13,560 bases of DNA, from contig CAJTQG010000001.1 of assembly GCA_910578605.1 (NCBI GenBank), forward strand, positions 71,954 through 85,513, in the 5' to 3' direction. This DNA comes from an uncultured Lachnospiraceae bacterium (lineage in GTDB: Bacteria > Bacillota > Clostridia > Lachnospirales > Lachnospiraceae). Numbering within the stretch: position 1 is the first letter of the stretch; each line of letters opens with the position of its first letter. The notes beneath the pieces are model-generated. The model was not told the origin of the DNA. It saw only the letters and a program-made list of their open reading frames with translations, and searched no databases. This document shows, one piece after another, positions 6,669-13,151 of this stretch. The translations under genes were made by a program, and so were the position numbers.

Positions 6669-7327
6669 GATTTATCGCTCCCTTCCTTTTCAGCATTTTT
6701 TGTTGGAAGAACTTCTCCTTTGTAAATCCACACTTTAACACCTAACTTGCCGTAGGTTGTGTCCGCCTCAGCAAATCCATAGTCAATGTCTGCACGAAGT
6801 GTCTGCAGAGGAATATTTCCCTCAGAGTAGAACTCTGTACGAGCCATATCTGCTCCGCCAAGACGTCCTGATACAGATGTCTTAATTCCCTTTGCGCCTG
6901 CTTTTAAGCTTCTGCTCATAGTGGACTTCATAGCACGGCGGAAAGAGATACGATTCTCTAACTGCTGAGCAATGCTCTCTGCTACTAACTGAGCATCCTT
7001 ATCTGGTCTCTTTACTTCCTTGACATCGATTATGATTTTCTTGTCAGTCAGCTTCTGAACTTCCTTTTTCACTTTCTCGATTTCTTCTCCGCCCTTACCA
7101 ATTACAACACCAGGCTTAGCTGTGTAGATAATGGCTTTTACTCTGTCGGATGCTCTCTCGATTTCTACCTTTGCAATTCCGGCATTATATAATCTCTTTT
7201 TCAGATATTTTCTGATTTTATTATCTTCTACTAAGTTATCAGCAAAATCTGCTTCTGCATACCATTTGGAATCCCAGTCTTTGATAATGCCGACTCTTAA
7301 ACCATGAGGATTAACTTTCTGTCCCAT
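6662..7327 (-). CDS. rpsC: 30S ribosomal protein S3
   Basis: S3 lines the mRNA entry tunnel on the head of the small subunit and contributes to unwinding mRNA. The 221 residues begin MGQKVNPHGLRVGIIKDWDS. A type-2 KH domain fits residues about 39-110, with the loop GVVIGKGGEEI carrying the GKGG motif. The C-terminal domain has GRLGGADMARTEFYSEG and ends in a short charged tail with a terminal Cys. GGAG precedes the ATG by six bases. It is 30 nt after rplV. Confidence 0.98.
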   Translation of the reverse strand: MGQKVNPHGLRVGIIKDWDSKWYAEADFADNLVEDNKIRKYLKKRLYNAGIAKVEIERASDRVKAIIYTAKPGVVIGKGGEEIEKVKKEVQKLTDKKIIIDVKEVKRPDKDAQLVAESIAQQLENRISFRRAMKSTMSRSLKAGAKGIKTSVSGRLGGADMARTEFYSEGNIPLQTLRADIDYGFAEADTTYGKLGVKVWIYKGEVLPTKNAEKEGSDKSC

Positions 7328-7357
7328 TCTAATCTCCTTTCTTGCCAGGCTGGCTTA

Positions 7358-7744
7358 TTATCTTTGATCTAATACGATTGTGATGTGACTCATTCTCTTC
7401 TCGATTCTGTAAGCTCTGCCCTGGGCTCTTGGTCTGATTCGTTTCATTGTAGGTCCTTTATTTGCATAACACTCAGCAATATAAAGATCATCAACGTTCA
7501 TTCCATTATTGTTTTCAGCATTGGCAATCGCTGATTTTAATAATTTCTCTATAACAGTAGATGCATATCTGGGATTGTACATTAAAATACCAAGTGCACT
7601 TTTTACATCCTTCCCTCTGATGGCATCTAATACAAAACATGCTTTCTGAACAGAAACTCTAGCGTAAGAGATTTTTGCGGATGGTCTGGTATCCTTATTC
7701 GCATTTCTCTCTCTTTTAATCTGGGATCTATGTCCTTTAGCCAT
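7358..7744 (-). CDS. rplV: 50S ribosomal protein L22 with basic N-terminal tail
   Basis: L22 lines the peptide exit tunnel with its long beta-hairpin, next to the loop of L4; changes in that hairpin confer macrolide resistance in other bacteria. At 128 residues it is about 15 longer than the Bacillus protein. The extra residues are N-terminal, MAKGHRSQIKRERNANKDTR, strongly basic and clearly translated, because AAAGGAGG lies directly upstream of this ATG. The core SAKISYARVSVQKACFVLD starts near residue 22. The segment GPTMKRIRPRAQGRAYRI (hairpin region) and the end SHITIVLDQR are conserved. The tail probably packs on rRNA. Confidence 0.97.
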   Translation of the reverse strand: MAKGHRSQIKRERNANKDTRPSAKISYARVSVQKACFVLDAIRGKDVKSALGILMYNPRYASTVIEKLLKSAIANAENNNGMNVDDLYIAECYANKGPTMKRIRPRAQGRAYRIEKRMSHITIVLDQR

Positions 7745-7773
7745 GGATGAAACCTCCTTTCAAATCCTTCCTA

Positions 7774-8055
7774 CTAACGAGCTTTACTCTTCTTCTCGTC
7801 TTTTCCATGTCCTCTATAAGTTCTGGTAGATACAAATTCTCCTAATTTATGTCCAACCATATCCTCGGTAACATATACCGGAACATGTCTTCTACCATCA
7901 TGTACTGCAAATGTGTGTCCTACGAATGATGGGAAGATAGTGGAACGGCGGGACCATGTCTTAATCACAGACTTGTCACCGGAAGCATTCAGTGCATCTA
8001 CCTTCTTCAATAAGCTTGCATCCGCGAAAGGACCTTTTTTAAGTGAACGTGCCAT
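7774..8055 (-). CDS. rpsS: 30S ribosomal protein S19
   Basis: S19 forms a complex with S13 on the head of the small subunit, near the A-site tRNA and the intersubunit bridge. The 93 residues are unmistakable: MARSLKKGPFAD at the start, then KTWSRRSTIFPSFVGHTFAVHDG-type core and HVPVYVTEDMVGHKLGEF, ending in TRTYRGHGKDEKKSKAR. AGGAGG is nine to ten bases before the ATG. It lies 14 nt after rplB and 29 nt before rplV. Confidence 0.98.
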   Translation of the reverse strand: MARSLKKGPFADASLLKKVDALNASGDKSVIKTWSRRSTIFPSFVGHTFAVHDGRRHVPVYVTEDMVGHKLGEFVSTRTYRGHGKDEKKSKAR

Positions 8056-8069
8056 AGGTTTTTACCTCC

Positions 8070-8912
8070 TTACTTCATATTCTTGCCGTCTCTTCTTCTA
8101 ACGATCAATTTATTGGATTGCTTGTTCTTCTTTCTTGTCTTTAAACCAAGTGCAGGTTTACCCCAAGGAGTACATGGTCCTGGACGACCAACACTAGTCT
8201 TACCTTCACCACCACCGTGTGGGTGATCGTTAGGGTTCATAACGGAACCACGAACAGTAGGACGAATACCCATGTGACGTTTACGACCGGCTTTACCAAT
8301 TGTTACAAGACCATGCTCAATGTTGCCAACAGTACCTACTGTTGCTCTGCAGATAATAGGCACCATTCTCATCTCTCCTGAAGGAAGTCTCAATGTTGCA
8401 TATTTACCTTCTTTAGCCATTAACTGAGCAGAATTACCTGCGGAACGAACCAACTGTCCTCCTCTTCCAGGATACAGCTCAATGTTGTGTACTTCCGTAC
8501 CAACTGGGATGGAAGATAATGGAAGGCAGTTACCAACCTTAACTTCTACATTCTCACCGCTCTCCACCATCATACCTGGCTTCAATCCGTTCGGAGCAAT
8601 AATATAAGCCTTTGCACCGTCTGCATAGTGAAGAAGTGCAATGTTTGCTGTTCTGTTTGGGTCATATTCAATGGCAGCCACTTTAGCTAGAACATTATCT
8701 TTATTTCTCTTAAAATCAATAATTCTATATTTCTTAGCTGCACCGCCTCCGCGATGTCTTACTGTGATTTTACCTTGATTATTACGACCGGAATTCTTTT
8801 TCATCTTCACTACCAAGGATTTCTCAGGAGTGCTTTTTGTAATCTCGCTGAAATCCAGACCGGTCATATGTCTTCTGGAAGGTGTATATGGGTTATATGT
8901 CTTAATTCCCAT
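8070..8912 (-). CDS. rplB: 50S ribosomal protein L2
   Basis: L2 is one of the oldest large-subunit proteins. It is needed for subunit joining and lies close to the peptidyl transferase centre. The start is the ATG giving MGIKTYNPYTPSRRHMTG, with GGAG eight bases upstream; sixteen more open codons upstream have no such support and no family match. The 280-residue protein shows RHRGGGAAKKYRIIDF, the RNA-binding core near residues 60-200, and the C-terminal NPNDHPHGGGEGK (from residue 226) with the conserved His232/His230 region. A 77-nt gap separates it from rplW, longer than most in this operon; nothing specific was recognised in it. Confidence 0.97.
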   Translation of the reverse strand: MGIKTYNPYTPSRRHMTGLDFSEITKSTPEKSLVVKMKKNSGRNNQGKITVRHRGGGAAKKYRIIDFKRNKDNVLAKVAAIEYDPNRTANIALLHYADGAKAYIIAPNGLKPGMMVESGENVEVKVGNCLPLSSIPVGTEVHNIELYPGRGGQLVRSAGNSAQLMAKEGKYATLRLPSGEMRMVPIICRATVGTVGNIEHGLVTIGKAGRKRHMGIRPTVRGSVMNPNDHPHGGGEGKTSVGRPGPCTPWGKPALGLKTRKKNKQSNKLIVRRRDGKNMK

Positions 8913-8989
8913 TGATTTCTCTCCTTTCAATGTGCTGCGTATACTTGAGTCTTTCATCACACAGCCCTGTTTCTTATATCAGACAGTTT

Positions 8990-9289
8990 TTATAGACTTT
9001 CAAAAATTTCAATATCCTTGCTGTCCTCTGTCAATGCAACGATAGCTTTCTTTTTCTTTGCTGTCTTTCCTACCACGTTGCCTCTTCTGCGTTTCTTTCC
9101 TTCTAAATTCATGGTGTTCACGCTTTTTACTTTTGTTCCCTCGAACATTTTTTCCACAGCTTCTTTAATCTGTGTTTTATTTGCCTCAGGATGTACTAAG
9201 AAAGTATATTTCTTGTCTGTCATAGCATCCATACTTTTTTCTGTAATCACTGGTTTTAAGATTACATCATAATATCTAAGGCTTGCCAT
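8990..9289 (-). CDS. rplW: 50S ribosomal protein L23
   Basis: L23 sits at the exit of the polypeptide tunnel and is the main docking point for trigger factor and the signal recognition particle. The 99 residues show DVILKPVITEKSMDAM at the start, the segment YTFLVHPEANKTQIKEAVE, then KVKSVNTMNLEGKKRRRG and a basic loop. The ATG overlaps the rplD stop codon by one base (TAATG), the same arrangement as rplO/secY, pointing to coupled translation of L4 and L23. Confidence 0.97.
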   Translation of the reverse strand: MASLRYYDVILKPVITEKSMDAMTDKKYTFLVHPEANKTQIKEAVEKMFEGTKVKSVNTMNLEGKKRRRGNVVGKTAKKKKAIVALTEDSKDIEIFESL

Positions 9290-9909
9290 TATGCGTACAC
9301 CTCCTCGATTGTTGCCACAGCAGCTTTGTCAATCACAACTGTGTCATATTTCATAATATCGTATACATTGATTGTATTTGTCAAAGCAGTCTTCACTGTA
9401 GGAATATTTTTTGCTGAATTGATAACATTTTCATTCTTCTCATTTAATACTACCAATGCTTTTGCTACTTTTAATTTATCTAAGCTCTCTGCAAACTTCT
9501 TTGTCTTGATTTCATCCATTGTAATGGCATCTACCACAATAAATTTGTTCTCCTGCACTCTGGATGTTAAAGCAGACTTTAAAGCTGCTCTCTTTTCTTT
9601 TTTGTTCATGCTAAAAGAGTAGTCTCTTGGCTTTGGAGCAAATACCACTCCACCGCCAGTCCACTGTGGAGATCTAGTTGAGCCCTGTCTTGCATGACCT
9701 GTTCCCTTTTGTCTCCATGGTTTTCTTCCGCCGCCGCGAACTTCTGAACGTGTCTTAGCGCTCTGTGTTCCCTGACGATTATTTGCAAGTTGGTTTACTA
9801 CTGCCATGTGTACTAAGTGCTCATTTACATCCACACCAAATACAGCATCGTTTAATTCTATATCGCCAACCTGATTACCTTCCATATTGTAAACAGATAC
9901 TTTTGACAT
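9289..9909 (-). CDS. rplD: 50S ribosomal protein L4
   Basis: L4 has a globular domain on the outside of the large subunit and a long loop that reaches the narrowest part of the exit tunnel. In E. coli it also represses the S10 operon by acting on the leader RNA. The 206 residues begin MSKVSVYNMEGNQVG. The tunnel loop is clear at residues 52-99 (RSEVRGGGRKPWRQKGTG, then RSPQWTGGGVVFAPKPRDY). AAAGGAGG stands about nine bases before the ATG. It is 27 nt after rplC. If autoregulation exists here, the leader at 11143-11387 or the long gap at 10573-10824 would be the places to look. Confidence 0.98.
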   Translation of the reverse strand: MSKVSVYNMEGNQVGDIELNDAVFGVDVNEHLVHMAVVNQLANNRQGTQSAKTRSEVRGGGRKPWRQKGTGHARQGSTRSPQWTGGGVVFAPKPRDYSFSMNKKEKRAALKSALTSRVQENKFIVVDAITMDEIKTKKFAESLDKLKVAKALVVLNEKNENVINSAKNIPTVKTALTNTINVYDIMKYDTVVIDKAAVATIEEVYA

Positions 9910-9936
9910 CTGTGTGTTCCTCCTTTCTCAAGCCTG

Positions 9937-10572
9937 TTATTTACCGCACTTTACAGTTTCTTTAATAGTAACTAAGGCTTTCTTAGGTCCTGGTACAGCA
10001 CCTTTTACCAAAATCAAATTGTTCTCGGCATCCACCTTCACGATCTCCAAATTCTGAACCGTCACCTGCTTTGCTCCCATATGTCCTGGCATCTTTTTGC
10101 CCTTAAACACTTTACTTGGATCAGAACAAGCACCGTTAGAACCTGCATGACGATGATACTTAGAACCATGAGCCATAGGTCCTCTGGATTGTCCGTGTCT
10201 CTTAATAGCACCTTGGAATCCTTTACCTTTGGAAATAGCTGTGGCGTCGATTTTCTCGCCTGCCTCAAACACATCTGCTTTAATTTCATCTTTTACAGAG
10301 TATTCCTCTGCATTCTCAAAACGGAACTCTCTTACAAATCTTTTATAAGAAACTCCTGCTTTGTCAAACATACCTTTCACCGGCTTGTTCACTAATTTTT
10401 CTCTCTTGTCAACAAAACCTACCTGAATTGCGCTGTATCCATCATTTTCCTGTGTCTTAACCTGTGTTACAACACATGGACCAGCCTGAAGTACAGTAAC
10501 CGGTACTAAGGCACCGTCTTCTGCGAAGATTTGAGTCATTCCGACTTTTGTTGCTAAAATAGCTTTCTTCAT
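9937..10572 (-). CDS. rplC: 50S ribosomal protein L3
   Basis: L3 starts assembly of the large subunit together with L24 and reaches the peptidyl transferase centre with its central extension. The 211 residues begin MKKAILATKVGMTQIFAEDG, the family start, and AGGAGG stands seven bases before this ATG. The conserved extension is at residues about 115-170: KGKGFQGAIKRHGQSRGP, HGSKYHRHAGSNG and FKGKKMPGHMG. The C-terminus has NLEIVKVDAENNLILVKG. The reading frame is open for 56 more codons upstream, from an ATG at 10740 that lacks a ribosome binding site; that part has no family match and instead folds as RNA, so it is not included. Confidence 0.97.
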   Translation of the reverse strand: MKKAILATKVGMTQIFAEDGALVPVTVLQAGPCVVTQVKTQENDGYSAIQVGFVDKREKLVNKPVKGMFDKAGVSYKRFVREFRFENAEEYSVKDEIKADVFEAGEKIDATAISKGKGFQGAIKRHGQSRGPMAHGSKYHRHAGSNGACSDPSKVFKGKKMPGHMGAKQVTVQNLEIVKVDAENNLILVKGAVPGPKKALVTIKETVKCGK

Positions 10573-10824
10573 TCCTTTACCTCCTGTTAATCTACAGCGG
10601 ATTGATATAGACCCATATTCACCAAACAGTGAAGCATCTATATGAAAGAAGCTTGTGTTTTGCTTCCCTCCAACAAACATTTCTTTATTGCTGTTTTGCA
10701 CTTGAAATATGTTTGCTGCAATCATCCTAGAACAGTCCATATAAGTGGAACACTAATCAAAGAAATGTGTTGCTTCTATATAAAACCCTTCAGGATTACC
10801 TCATTGAAAAATGAACCAAGACAA
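10573..10824 (-). promoter_or_regulatory. Structured rpsJ-rplC intercistronic region, candidate cis-acting RNA
   Basis: This 252-nt gap is far longer than any other in the operon. In the minus-strand transcript three hairpins stand almost touching. The first is 10671-10718, with a stem of ten pairs (one G-U), a 2-nt bulge, three more pairs and a 20-nt loop. The second is 10645-10669, with eight pairs including two G-U and a 9-nt loop. The third is 10605-10643, with a seven-pair outer stem (10605-10611 with 10637-10643) and a five-pair inner stem (10618-10622 with 10629-10633). Smaller hairpins are possible further upstream (AACAC/GTGTT at 10749-10771). The array ends about 20 nt before the rplC ribosome binding site. 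No sigma-A promoter and no terminator U tract are seen. A regulatory leader for L3/L4 translation or an mRNA processing element is inferred; the family is not recognised. Confidence 0.55.
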
Positions 10825-11142
10825 TTATTTTGTCTTCATTTTGATATCAATGTAAACACCAGCTGGCATTTCCAATCTGGACAATGCATCCACTGTCTTC
10901 TGGGATGGTGTTATGATATCGATAAGTCTCTTATGAGTTCTCTGCTCGAACTGCTCTCTGGAATCTTTGTACTTGTGTACTGCTCTCAGAATAGTAACTA
11001 CCTCTTTCTTTGTGGGAAGAGGTACTGGTCCGCTTACCTTGGAACCTGTCTTCTTAACAGTTTCGATAATTTTTCCAGCAGACTGATCAATCAACTTGTG
11101 ATCATATGCCTTCAATGTGATTCTCATTACTTGACTTGCCAT
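10825..11142 (-). CDS. rpsJ: 30S ribosomal protein S10 (NusE)
   Basis: S10 is part of the head of the small subunit. As NusE it also binds NusB and NusG in transcription antitermination and coupling. The 105 residues show MRITLKAYDHKLIDQSAGKI, the loop SGPVPLPTKK that reaches into the head, and the strongly conserved RAVHKYKDSREQFEQRTHKR with LIDIITP. It is the first gene of the operon. The ribosome binding site AAGGAGG is 11 bases from the ATG, slightly far, and the spacer ends in seven T residues directly before the ATG. A 245-nt leader precedes it and an unusual 252-nt structured gap follows it. Confidence 0.98.
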   Translation of the reverse strand: MASQVMRITLKAYDHKLIDQSAGKIIETVKKTGSKVSGPVPLPTKKEVVTILRAVHKYKDSREQFEQRTHKRLIDIITPSQKTVDALSRLEMPAGVYIDIKMKTK

Positions 11143-11387
11143 AAAAAAAGCCGCCTCCTTTTCGTACTATACATTAGCACAACAAGTGGTGACTGTACAC
11201 GTTCCCGTGTGTGTCATACATGAATACACAATACATTGCAGACTTTCACACGTCGTTTCCATCATAATGATGGACTATTTTGGTACAGTGACTTGTCGCC
11301 AGTTTCCTAACTTGACATTCGCTCCTCACGAAAACCTGCTATACAAAAGCAGCAACCTCGTGCATCAACACTATCAATGTCACAGCA
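11143..11387 (-). promoter_or_regulatory. Structured 5' leader of the S10 operon
   Basis: About 245 nt separate the inferred transcription start from the rpsJ ATG. The 5' end can form a nested hairpin: 11314-11319 with 11376-11381, then 11327-11331 with 11358-11362, then 11336-11340 with 11348-11352 and a 7-nt loop. A second hairpin is 11258-11274 (eight-base arms around one central base). A third is 11190-11216, whose inner stem 11197-11201/11206-11210 is closed by a GGAA (GNRA) tetraloop in the RNA. A seven-pair alternative (11192-11198 with 11283-11289) would exclude the third hairpin. S10 leaders of Gammaproteobacteria are repressed by L4; that this leader acts the same way is inference. 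No clear intrinsic attenuator terminator is seen. Confidence 0.6.
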
Positions 11388-11393
11388 AAAATT

Positions 11394-11422
11394 AGTATAT
11401 ACTATTGTTTGCTGGATTGCAA
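11394..11422 (-). promoter_or_regulatory. Sigma-A promoter of the S10 operon
   Basis: On the minus strand the -35 element TTGCAA (11417-11422) and the -10 element TATACT (11394-11399) are exactly 17 bp apart. The expected start of transcription is near 11387. It is the only good promoter between the terminator at 11524-11555 and rpsJ, and it would drive all 22 genes to secY. Confidence 0.8.
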
Positions 11423-11459
11423 GGCTTTTTTTCTTTTTTTATTTTAGTTTTTGTATTTT
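11423..11459 (-). promoter_or_regulatory. A-tract upstream element of the S10 promoter
   Basis: Directly upstream of the -35 box the minus strand reads almost only A, in tracts of seven separated by single G or C residues and then further A runs to about 11459. Such tracts fit an UP element contacted by the RNA polymerase alpha subunit, as found at strong ribosomal promoters. The function is inferred from position and composition. Confidence 0.5.
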
Positions 11460-11523
11460 ATTAAATACATTTTAATTTTTAAATAAAAAGATATTATCCC
11501 CCGAACACTCACCCAAACATCAA

Positions 11524-11555
11524 AAGAAGAATCGGAGAAAACTCCGATTCTTCTT
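11524..11555 (-). terminator. Intrinsic terminator of the secreted-protein gene
   Basis: AAGAAGAATCGGAG (11524-11537) and its perfect complement (11542-11555) form a 14-bp stem around a four-base loop, 48 nt after the stop codon at 11604. On the minus strand the stem ends in UUCUUCUU and runs on as UUGAUGUUU, a moderately U-rich tail. It should separate this gene from the S10 promoter about 100 bp further on. Confidence 0.85.
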
Positions 11556-11603
11556 CCATGTAGTTGCAATATTCAAAAACTATACAAATTATAATTATTA
11601 TGA

Positions 11604-12926
11604 CTATTTAACTTTGATTGTAACCTTCTTAGAAGCTTTCTTACCAACCTTTACAGTAACTGTAGCTTTTTTGCCCTTCTTAGCTTTTTTGGTAACTTTT
11701 ACCTTACCAAATTTGTCTACAGAAACGCCATTTAACTTCTTAGTTACTTTATATGTTACCTTATCAGTTGTGTTGGCAGGTGTAATCTTCTTAATGTTAA
11801 TCTGACCTGTCTTGCCTCTCTTAATAGACAATGTAGCCTTCTTAACTGTTACTTTCTTAGCCTTAACTGCTTTCTTAACAACCTTAACTGTTACAACCTT
11901 CTTTACACTTGCTTTTGCTGTAGATGCAATTGTAACCTTAGCTGTACCTGGCTTCTTAGCTGTAATTGTAACCTTGTTGCCTTTAACCTTAGCTGTTACA
12001 ACTTTTCCTTTAACAGTAGCTTTGATCTTCTGACTAGCTTTTGCTGGAGAGATAGATGTTGCAATTGTAACCTTCTTACCTTTAACCAATGTGTAAGATG
12101 TAGCCTTATCATATCCTGCTGTCTCTTTCACAGTTAATTTAGCTGGAACAACTGGTTTTACAACGCCTGGCTTTGTTGTTGGCTTAACTGTTGGTTTAAC
12201 AGTAGGTTTAACTGTTGGCTTAACTGTTGGCTTAACTGTTGGCTTTGTTGTTGGATCAGCTTCCATTTTCTTCTCAGAATAAGAGATGTCTGTAATAGTA
12301 ATTCTAGCTCCATCTGCTCCTACATAGAAACCTAAACCAGTAGGAATTGCTGTTGGATAAGTAATTGTATATGATTCTGTAAGATCATTTTTAAATTTAA
12401 TGTCAAATTTTAATGTTTTAGTATTGAGCTTGTAAACAGAAAGAACTACTTCGCCAGCACATGCTTCTCTAAATGCAGCCCAATCATCGCCCCAAGAAGT
12501 CTCAACTGTAACAGTTGGAACAACTGTAGCGCCATCACCGTAAGTCCAAGAGTATGCATCTGCTCTCATAGTCACACCCTTAACATCGCCTACTTGATTT
12601 GTCTCCATTACGAAGTTTGACCAATTATCCTGATCTCTTAAAAATGGCTCATTAATAAATGTTACATTTGTGCTGTAATTATCACGAATCTCTTGAAGTC
12701 CAGCGCCCTGTGAATTCCATCCATTTGTACCATCCACAACGATTCCTGTTCCAGGTGTTGGAGCTGTACTTGGAGCTGTTGATGGTGTTACGGCTGCTGT
12801 TGCCACACCATATGTATTAGCTCCTCCAGTAATTCCTAAATCTGCAAATGCAGAAATCAAACTACCAAATGCTAATGTTGCAGCCAAGGATACGGCTGTA
12901 ACCTTTTTTACTACATTTTTTCTCAT
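11604..12926 (-). CDS. Secreted protein with TVKP linker and two lysine-rich Ig-like domains
   Basis: The 440-residue protein has a signal peptide (MRKNVVKKVTAVSLAATLAF onward, likely cleaved after Ala28 in AFA). A Thr/Pro/Ala linker (residues about 46-61) follows. A domain at about 62-218, rich in Trp and Asp (NWSNFVMETN, RADAYSWTYGDG, SWGDDWAAF, GFYVGADGARITITDI), resembles beta-sandwich carbohydrate-binding modules on clostridial exported enzymes; this is a pattern judgement. The linker at 226-254 repeats TVKP. The last 180 residues form two Big2-like Ig domains, with 52 lysines and only four acidic residues. There is no LPxTG signal, membrane anchor or catalytic motif. A role in binding glycan or the cell wall is inferred. 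AAGGAGG lies 12 bases before the ATG. It has its own promoters and terminator, so it is not part of the ribosomal operon. Confidence 0.85.
   Translation of the reverse strand: MRKNVVKKVTAVSLAATLAFGSLISAFADLGITGGANTYGVATAAVTPSTAPSTAPTPGTGIVVDGTNGWNSQGAGLQEIRDNYSTNVTFINEPFLRDQDNWSNFVMETNQVGDVKGVTMRADAYSWTYGDGATVVPTVTVETSWGDDWAAFREACAGEVVLSVYKLNTKTLKFDIKFKNDLTESYTITYPTAIPTGLGFYVGADGARITITDISYSEKKMEADPTTKPTVKPTVKPTVKPTVKPTVKPTTKPGVVKPVVPAKLTVKETAGYDKATSYTLVKGKKVTIATSISPAKASQKIKATVKGKVVTAKVKGNKVTITAKKPGTAKVTIASTAKASVKKVVTVKVVKKAVKAKKVTVKKATLSIKRGKTGQINIKKITPANTTDKVTYKVTKKLNGVSVDKFGKVKVTKKAKKGKKATVTVKVGKKASKKVTIKVK
12165..12251 (-). repeat. 12-bp coding repeats encoding TVKP units
   Basis: Inside the secreted-protein gene a 12-base unit close to AAGCCAACAGTT is repeated about six times, coding for Lys-Pro-Thr-Val, flanked by Thr-Thr-Lys-Pro units on both sides. 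Some copies are identical at the DNA level and others differ at single bases, as expected for a linker that changes length by slippage. It forms an extended Pro/Thr stalk between the N-terminal domain and the Ig-like domains. Confidence 0.9.
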
Positions 12927-12979
12927 AGTTTTTTTCTTCCTCCTTGTTATTTATTGCACTACATTCATTGCATTTTATC

Positions 12980-13008
12980 ATTCTAATTCAAAGTGAAGAT
13001 TTCGTCAA
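12980..13008 (-). promoter_or_regulatory. Proximal sigma-A promoter of the secreted-protein gene
   Basis: TTGACG (13003-13008) and TAGAAT (12980-12985) on the minus strand are 17 bp apart. Transcription would start near 12973, giving a short leader of about 47 nt with the AAGGAGG ribosome binding site. Confidence 0.7.
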
Positions 13009-13038
13009 TACTTTTTTTGTATAAAAAGAAAAACAAAA

Positions 13039-13097
13039 TCCAACTTGAGAACCCCATCTTGTATCGTCATACTGCCTTTGCCGTCCCCAATCTTCAC
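13039..13097 (-). other. GC-richer island in the leader of the secreted-protein gene
   Basis: These 59 bases contain 29 G or C, about 49 percent, in surroundings well below 30 percent. On the minus strand it reads GAUUGGGGACGGCAAAGG then GUAUGACGAUAC, which can form a small hairpin with four pairs. A T-rich run (13014-13037) follows. It lies just downstream of the promoter at 13123-13151. No known riboswitch consensus was recognised. It could be a regulatory RNA, a remnant of a repeated or mobile sequence, or part of a short peptide gene; none can be shown. Confidence 0.35.
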
Positions 13098-13122
13098 AAT
13101 TAAAATATAAAATACTGTATTC

Positions 13123-13151
13123 ATTATACACAGTAAAATTATTTTTGTAAA
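13123..13151 (-). promoter_or_regulatory. Distal sigma-A promoter upstream of the secreted-protein gene
   Basis: TTTACA (13146-13151) and a perfect TATAAT (13123-13128) on the minus strand are 17 bp apart, with an A expected at the start site near 13116. It is the best promoter match in the window. Its transcript would run through the GC-richer island into the proximal promoter and the gene, or make a short separate RNA. Confidence 0.7.

Noticed and set aside
9937..10740. L3 as a 267-residue protein with a 56-residue N-terminal extension
   Set aside because: The extension has no family match, its ATG has no ribosome binding site, and MKKAILATKVGM with AGGAGG seven bases upstream is the universal start.
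11143..11160. Attenuator terminator formed by GGCGGC and the T run before the rpsJ ATG
   Set aside because: No complementary upstream arm was found for the G-rich part, which is simply the ribosome binding site.
10642..11223. A 193-codon plus-strand frame over rpsJ and its flanks
   Set aside because: It is antisense to rpsJ, with no family match; the region it spans outside rpsJ is better explained as untranslated RNA on the other strand.
13039..13097. c-di-GMP-I riboswitch, suggested by GGGGACGGCAAAGG
   Set aside because: The usual aptamer core (GGGACGCAAAGCC with two flanking helices and a receptor for a GNRA loop) is not present; an extra G disrupts the match and no second hairpin follows.
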